Positions 5,651 to 8,393 of a stretch of 8,393 nt of DNA are shown one piece after another (position 1 is the stretch's first letter; each line of letters begins with the position of its first letter). The position numbers were made by a program, and so were the translations under genes. The stretch is from Candidatus Elarobacter sp. (GTDB lineage Bacteria; Vulcanimicrobiota; Vulcanimicrobiia; Vulcanimicrobiales; Vulcanimicrobiaceae): contig JASLGJ010000069.1 of NCBI GenBank assembly GCA_030150085.1, positions 1 to 8,393 of the forward strand. Reading direction: 5' to 3'. Under the pieces are notes generated by a model that did no database searches, had not been told where the DNA came from, and saw nothing but the letters and a program-made list of their open reading frames with translations.

Positions 5651-6258
5651 GGGATCACCACCTTGAGCGAGGTGTCGCCGACGGTCAAGGTCTGACCCGC
5701 TTCGAGCCGGCCCCGCCCGGTCACGCGCACGCCGTCGAGGTAGGTGCCGTTGGACGAGCCGACGTCCTCGACCGCCCAGCCCCCGCCCTCGGCCCGGATC
5801 GCGGCGTGGCGGCGCGAGGCCCGCGCGTCGCGCAGCACCAGCGTGTTGCCCTCGCCGCGCCCCAGGGTCAGGCCGTCGGCCAGCACCACCCGCGTCCCGT
5901 CGGGGCGCTCGAGCGCGAGCTCGGTCGCGCGCTCGTCGGCGACCGGCTGGATCGCCAGCGACCCGGCCACGATGTCGGAGTCCTCGTCGAGCACGACCCG
6001 CGGGGGATCGGACTCGGGCGGCAGCACCTCGCGCAGCATCGCGCTCCAGCGGCTCTCGAGGAAGTCGCGGTCGGGCGCCAGGCGGGCGTAGTCGGCCGGG
6101 TGGACGCGGACCAGGTACAGGTCGCCCGGCGAGGACTGCGCGGTGGCGACCAGCCGGCGCCCGATCTGGGCCGGCTCGAGCGCGCTCGGGAACACCCGCG
6201 CGAACGCGTCCTCGACCACGCGCGCGCAGGCCGACTCGATCCGAGCGAAGACGTTCAC
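5647..6258 (-). CDS. DUF3662 and FHA domain protein (FhaA-like)
   Basis: A 203-residue cytoplasmic protein with two domains. Residues 1-105 fit DUF3662 (FhaA_N), beginning NVFARIESACARVVEDAFARVF and containing LEPAQIGRRLV. Residues 122-200 form an FHA domain with the phosphothreonine-binding residues Gly133-Arg134, Ser148, His151 and Asn170-Gly171 (GSSNGTYLDG). In Mycobacterium, FhaA binds the phosphorylated pseudokinase MviN and lipid-II synthesis partners, and lies at the head of the fhaA-fhaB-pstP-rodA-pbpA-pknA-pknB cluster. This protein is much shorter than mycobacterial FhaA because the long disordered linker between its domains is nearly absent. The start is GTG 6258 with GGGAG eight bases upstream. 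It ends in a GTGA overlap with the next FHA gene. Confidence 0.9.
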   Translation of the reverse strand: MNVFARIESACARVVEDAFARVFPSALEPAQIGRRLVATAQSSPGDLYLVRVHPADYARLAPDRDFLESRWSAMLREVLPPESDPPRVVLDEDSDIVAGSLAIQPVADERATELALERPDGTRVVLADGLTLGRGEGNTLVLRDARASRRHAAIRAEGGGWAVEDVGSSNGTYLDGVRVTGRGRLEAGQTLTVGDTSLKVVIP

Positions 6259-6319
6259 CGGCCGCGCTCCCGCGCGCCTGACGCAGTCGGCACGATCACG
6301 ACGATACGCTTCGCGGGCT

Positions 6320-7630
6320 CTACCCCCTGGTGAGGCGCGCGACGTAGAAGCCGTCGCGCCCGTCGATGCCCGGCGGCACGAGCACGTCGCCCGCGGCGGT
6401 CAGGAACGGCCCGTAGCGCTCGGGAACCGGCGCGCGCGCGAAATCGCCGCGCTCGGCCAGGAACGCCTCGACCACGTCCTCGGCCTCGCGCCGGTCGGTC
6501 GAGCAGACCGCGTACACCAGCGCGCCGCCCGGCTTCACGCTGCCGGCCGCGGCGGCGATCAGCTTGCGCTGCACGGCCGCCATGCGGACCGGATCGTCGG
6601 GCTGCTTGCGCCAGCGCGCCTCGGGCTGGCGGCCGAGGATGCCCAGCCCCGAGCAGGGCGCGTCGAGCAGCACCGCGTCGGCGTCGGCGGCGGCCTGCAT
6701 CTGCGTCGCGTCGGCGCGGACCAGCGCGACCGAGGCGACGTCGGCCTCGTCGAGCCGGGTCTGGGCTTGGGCGATCTTGCGCTCGTCGTCGTCGACGGCC
6801 AGGATCGTGCCCTGCTCGCGCATGCGGCCGGCGATCTGGAGCGTCTTGTTGCCCCGCCCGCTGCACAGCTCCACCACGCGCTGGCCCGGCCGCGGGTCGA
6901 GGATGTCGACCGGGAACGCGGCGGCCTCGGCGTGGAGGTGCCAGCGGTGCTGCGCCAGGCGCTCCAGCTCGCCCGCGGGCGCGCCCGGGTCGAGCACCAG
7001 CGCGTCGAGCGCGAACGGGCTGGGCGCGGCGGCGATGCCGGCCTCGGCCAGCGCGCGCTGCGCCTGGTCGCGGGTGGCGTGGCGCGGGTCGACCGTCAGG
7101 CCGACCGCGGCCGGGCCGTTGACGCCGGCCAGGATCGCGTCGAGCCGCTCGGGACCGAAGCGCTCGCGCCAGTGGTTGACGATCCAGGTCGGGAGCGAGA
7201 CGCGGGTCGGCAGGTCGAGCTCGCGCGGCGGCTCGCTGGCGACCCGGCGCAGCACCGCGTTGACCAGCCCGGCGGTGCCCTTGTGGCCGTACTTGCGGGC
7301 CAGCCCGACGCTCTCGGACACCGCGGCGTAGGCTTCGACCCCGGACATGGCGCGCAGCTGGTAGGTGCCCAGGCGCAGGATCTCGGCGATCGGCTGGGGC
7401 AGCGACTTGGCCCGCTCGCCGACGTACGGCGCCAGCTCGTGGTCGAGGAAGCGCCGCATCTTGATCGCGCCGTAGGCCAGCTCGGTCGCGAAGGCCCGGT
7501 CGCGCGGCGCCAGCGCGCTCTTGCGCAAGCGGTAGTCGAGCGCCTCGCGCGCGCCCCGCGGCGGCGCCCCGAACACGTCGCGGCAGACCTGCAGCGCGAC
7601 CTCGCGCGCGGTGGTGGCGACGGTGCTCAT
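6320..7630 (-). CDS. rsmB: 16S rRNA (cytosine-967 C5)-methyltransferase RsmB
   Basis: A 436-residue enzyme, close to the family's ~430. It transfers a methyl group from SAM to C5 of C967 of 16S rRNA. The N-terminal third is a NusB-like RNA-binding domain (about 1-135, with RDRAFATELAYG and GLVNAVLRR). The catalytic domain follows: SAM motif I at 253-263, VD at 279-280, DAPCSGLGILGRQPEARW with Cys326 (motif IV), and YAVCST with the catalytic-type Cys376 (motif VI), ending in DGFYVARL. Motif I reads ELCSGRGNKT where the family normally has D-x-C-A-A-P-G-G-K-T, and the preceding Q-D-E-A-S block is HAEAA, so this is a divergent member. ATG 7630 overlaps the fmt stop as ATGA and has GGAG six bases upstream. 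The 45-residue in-frame extension upstream lies inside fmt and is rejected. Confidence 0.93.
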   Translation of the reverse strand: MSTVATTAREVALQVCRDVFGAPPRGAREALDYRLRKSALAPRDRAFATELAYGAIKMRRFLDHELAPYVGERAKSLPQPIAEILRLGTYQLRAMSGVEAYAAVSESVGLARKYGHKGTAGLVNAVLRRVASEPPRELDLPTRVSLPTWIVNHWRERFGPERLDAILAGVNGPAAVGLTVDPRHATRDQAQRALAEAGIAAAPSPFALDALVLDPGAPAGELERLAQHRWHLHAEAAAFPVDILDPRPGQRVVELCSGRGNKTLQIAGRMREQGTILAVDDDERKIAQAQTRLDEADVASVALVRADATQMQAAADADAVLLDAPCSGLGILGRQPEARWRKQPDDPVRMAAVQRKLIAAAAGSVKPGGALVYAVCSTDRREAEDVVEAFLAERGDFARAPVPERYGPFLTAAGDVLVPPGIDGRDGFYVARLTRG

Positions 7631-8393
7631 GCGTTCTCCCGCCCGGCCGCGGCGGCCTCGGCGGCGGGTGCGTGCTTGCGAAGCTGGTCGCGCAGCATCT
7701 GCGCGTAGCGCGCTCCGTGCATCGGTCCCTTTCCGGCCGGCACGACCTCGTCGAGCACGAGCCACGCGTCGCCGGCCTCGACGGCCGCGCTGCCGATCCC
7801 GCCCGGCCTCACCTCGGCCAGCACCAAGCGCCCGTGCTCGGGCTGAAAGACGGCATCGGGTACGAAACCGGCGCTCGCGGTCGCGGCGGCACGACTCGGC
7901 TCGGCGTCGTGCGGCGCGACGCGGCGCGGTTCGACGTGCACCGCGGCGAGCTTGAGCGTTTCGCCGCGCGCATCGGTCGCTCGCGCGAGCGGCTGCGGCG
8001 CCAGCGAGCGGACGAGGTTCGCCACCTCGCGCGCGGGCCGCGCCCAGTCCGCGATCAGGTCTTCCTTGCCCAGCGGTCGCGTCAGGGTGGCGGCGATCTC
8101 CGCTTCGGTGATGCCGAGCTCGCGCGCGACGTCGATCTGCGAGCGCGGCGCGAGCGTGCCGTCCGCGTAGCGCCGCAACGCTTCGACGAGCATGTCCGCG
8201 CCGCGCCGGGCGAGGCGGTCGTGCAGCTCGCCGTAGGTCTCGCCGGGGCCGAGCGGGGTGCGCTCCTGGAGCAGCACGTCGCCGGTGTCCATCCCGGCGT
8301 CCATGGCGATGATCGTCACCCCGGTCTCCGCGCGCCCGTCGCGGATGGCCGACTGGAGCGGCGTCGCGCCGCGGTAGAGCGGCAGCAGGCTGG
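7627..8393 (-). CDS. fmt: Methionyl-tRNA formyltransferase Fmt, 3' part
   Basis: About 254 C-terminal residues of Fmt, which formylates Met-tRNA(fMet) with 10-formyltetrahydrofolate for translation initiation. The frame stays open to the right edge of the window; the first residues visible there are SLLPLYRGATPLQSAI, the block following the catalytic H-P-S region. Next come ETGVTIIAMDAGMDTGDVLL, with the conserved catalytic Asp of M-D-x-G-x-D-T-G-D, and then the linker. The C-terminal Fmt domain has EVANLVRSLAPQPLA, a VLAEVRPGG strand and the terminal PAGKGPM motif. A GTG at 8319 falls within this conserved block and is not a start. The active-site Asn and His and the true start are outside the window. 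It ends in an ATGA overlap with rsmB; fmt-rsmB pairing is widespread in bacteria. Confidence 0.95.
   Translation of the reverse strand, partial: SLLPLYRGATPLQSAIRDGRAETGVTIIAMDAGMDTGDVLLQERTPLGPGETYGELHDRLARRGADMLVEALRRYADGTLAPRSQIDVARELGITEAEIAATLTRPLGKEDLIADWARPAREVANLVRSLAPQPLARATDARGETLKLAAVHVEPRRVAPHDAEPSRAAATASAGFVPDAVFQPEHGRLVLAEVRPGGIGSAAVEAGDAWLVLDEVVPAGKGPMHGARYAQMLRDQLRKHAPAAEAAAAGRENA

Noticed and set aside
6259..6319. Possible internal promoter in the gap between rsmB and the DUF3662-FHA gene
   Set aside because: The 61-base gap has TATCGT-like bases on the minus strand but no convincing spaced -35/-10 pair; only the GGGAG ribosome site is supportable.
6143..7708. Long plus-strand open frame opposite rsmB
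   Set aside because: No motifs, and it crosses gene boundaries; rsmB on the other strand has complete family motifs.
7631..7765. In-frame 45-residue N-terminal extension of RsmB
   Set aside because: The arginine-rich extension lies within fmt; ATG 7630 has a GGAG site and an ATGA overlap, and gives the normal family length.

Overview
The window is a GC-rich (roughly 70%), densely coding bacterial chromosome segment. One plus-strand gene sits at the left edge and eight minus-strand genes fill the rest. It carries no mobile element, tRNA, rRNA, CRISPR array or gene-free stretch longer than about 90 bases. In transcription order (right to left) the minus strand reads: fmt (5' part outside the window), rsmB, a DUF3662+FHA protein (FhaA-like), a membrane-anchored FHA protein (FhaB-like), a PP2C-fold protein, a SEDS-family FtsW/RodA glycosyltransferase, two small arginine-rich paralogues, and a secreted S46 peptidase. 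A VOC-fold gene converges on the peptidase from the left.

The arrangement combines two known neighbourhoods: fmt-rsmB next to a PP2C gene, as in Firmicutes, and fhaA-fhaB-PP2C-rodA, as in the actinobacterial pstP/pknB locus. With the high GC and an S46 peptidase, this suggests a deep-branching high-GC lineage of the Terrabacteria type. Candidatus Eremiobacterota/Vulcanimicrobiota is my best guess, but it is a low-confidence inference from gene content, not a sequence match.

Five genes from fmt to the SEDS gene form what looks like one transcription unit. Four of their five stop/start junctions are known from the window or tightly coupled: ATGA for fmt/rsmB, GTGA for fhaA/fhaB, a 10-base overlap for fhaB/PP2C, and GTGA for PP2C/SEDS; only rsmB/fhaA has a real gap, of 61 bases. 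The first two genes serve translation (initiator-tRNA formylation and 16S rRNA methylation). The next four look like a signalling module attached to cell-wall elongation or division: two phosphothreonine-reading FHA proteins, a phosphatase-fold protein and a lipid-II polymerase. The Ser/Thr kinase and class B penicillin-binding protein that accompany these genes in Actinobacteria do not follow the SEDS gene here.

Two observations stand out. First, the PP2C-fold protein has lost most of the metal-binding aspartates of its family and is probably a membrane-anchored pseudophosphatase. Second, downstream of the SEDS gene lie two tandem, clearly paralogous proteins of 74 and 76 residues built around repeated D-R-R motifs. 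I recognise no family for them.
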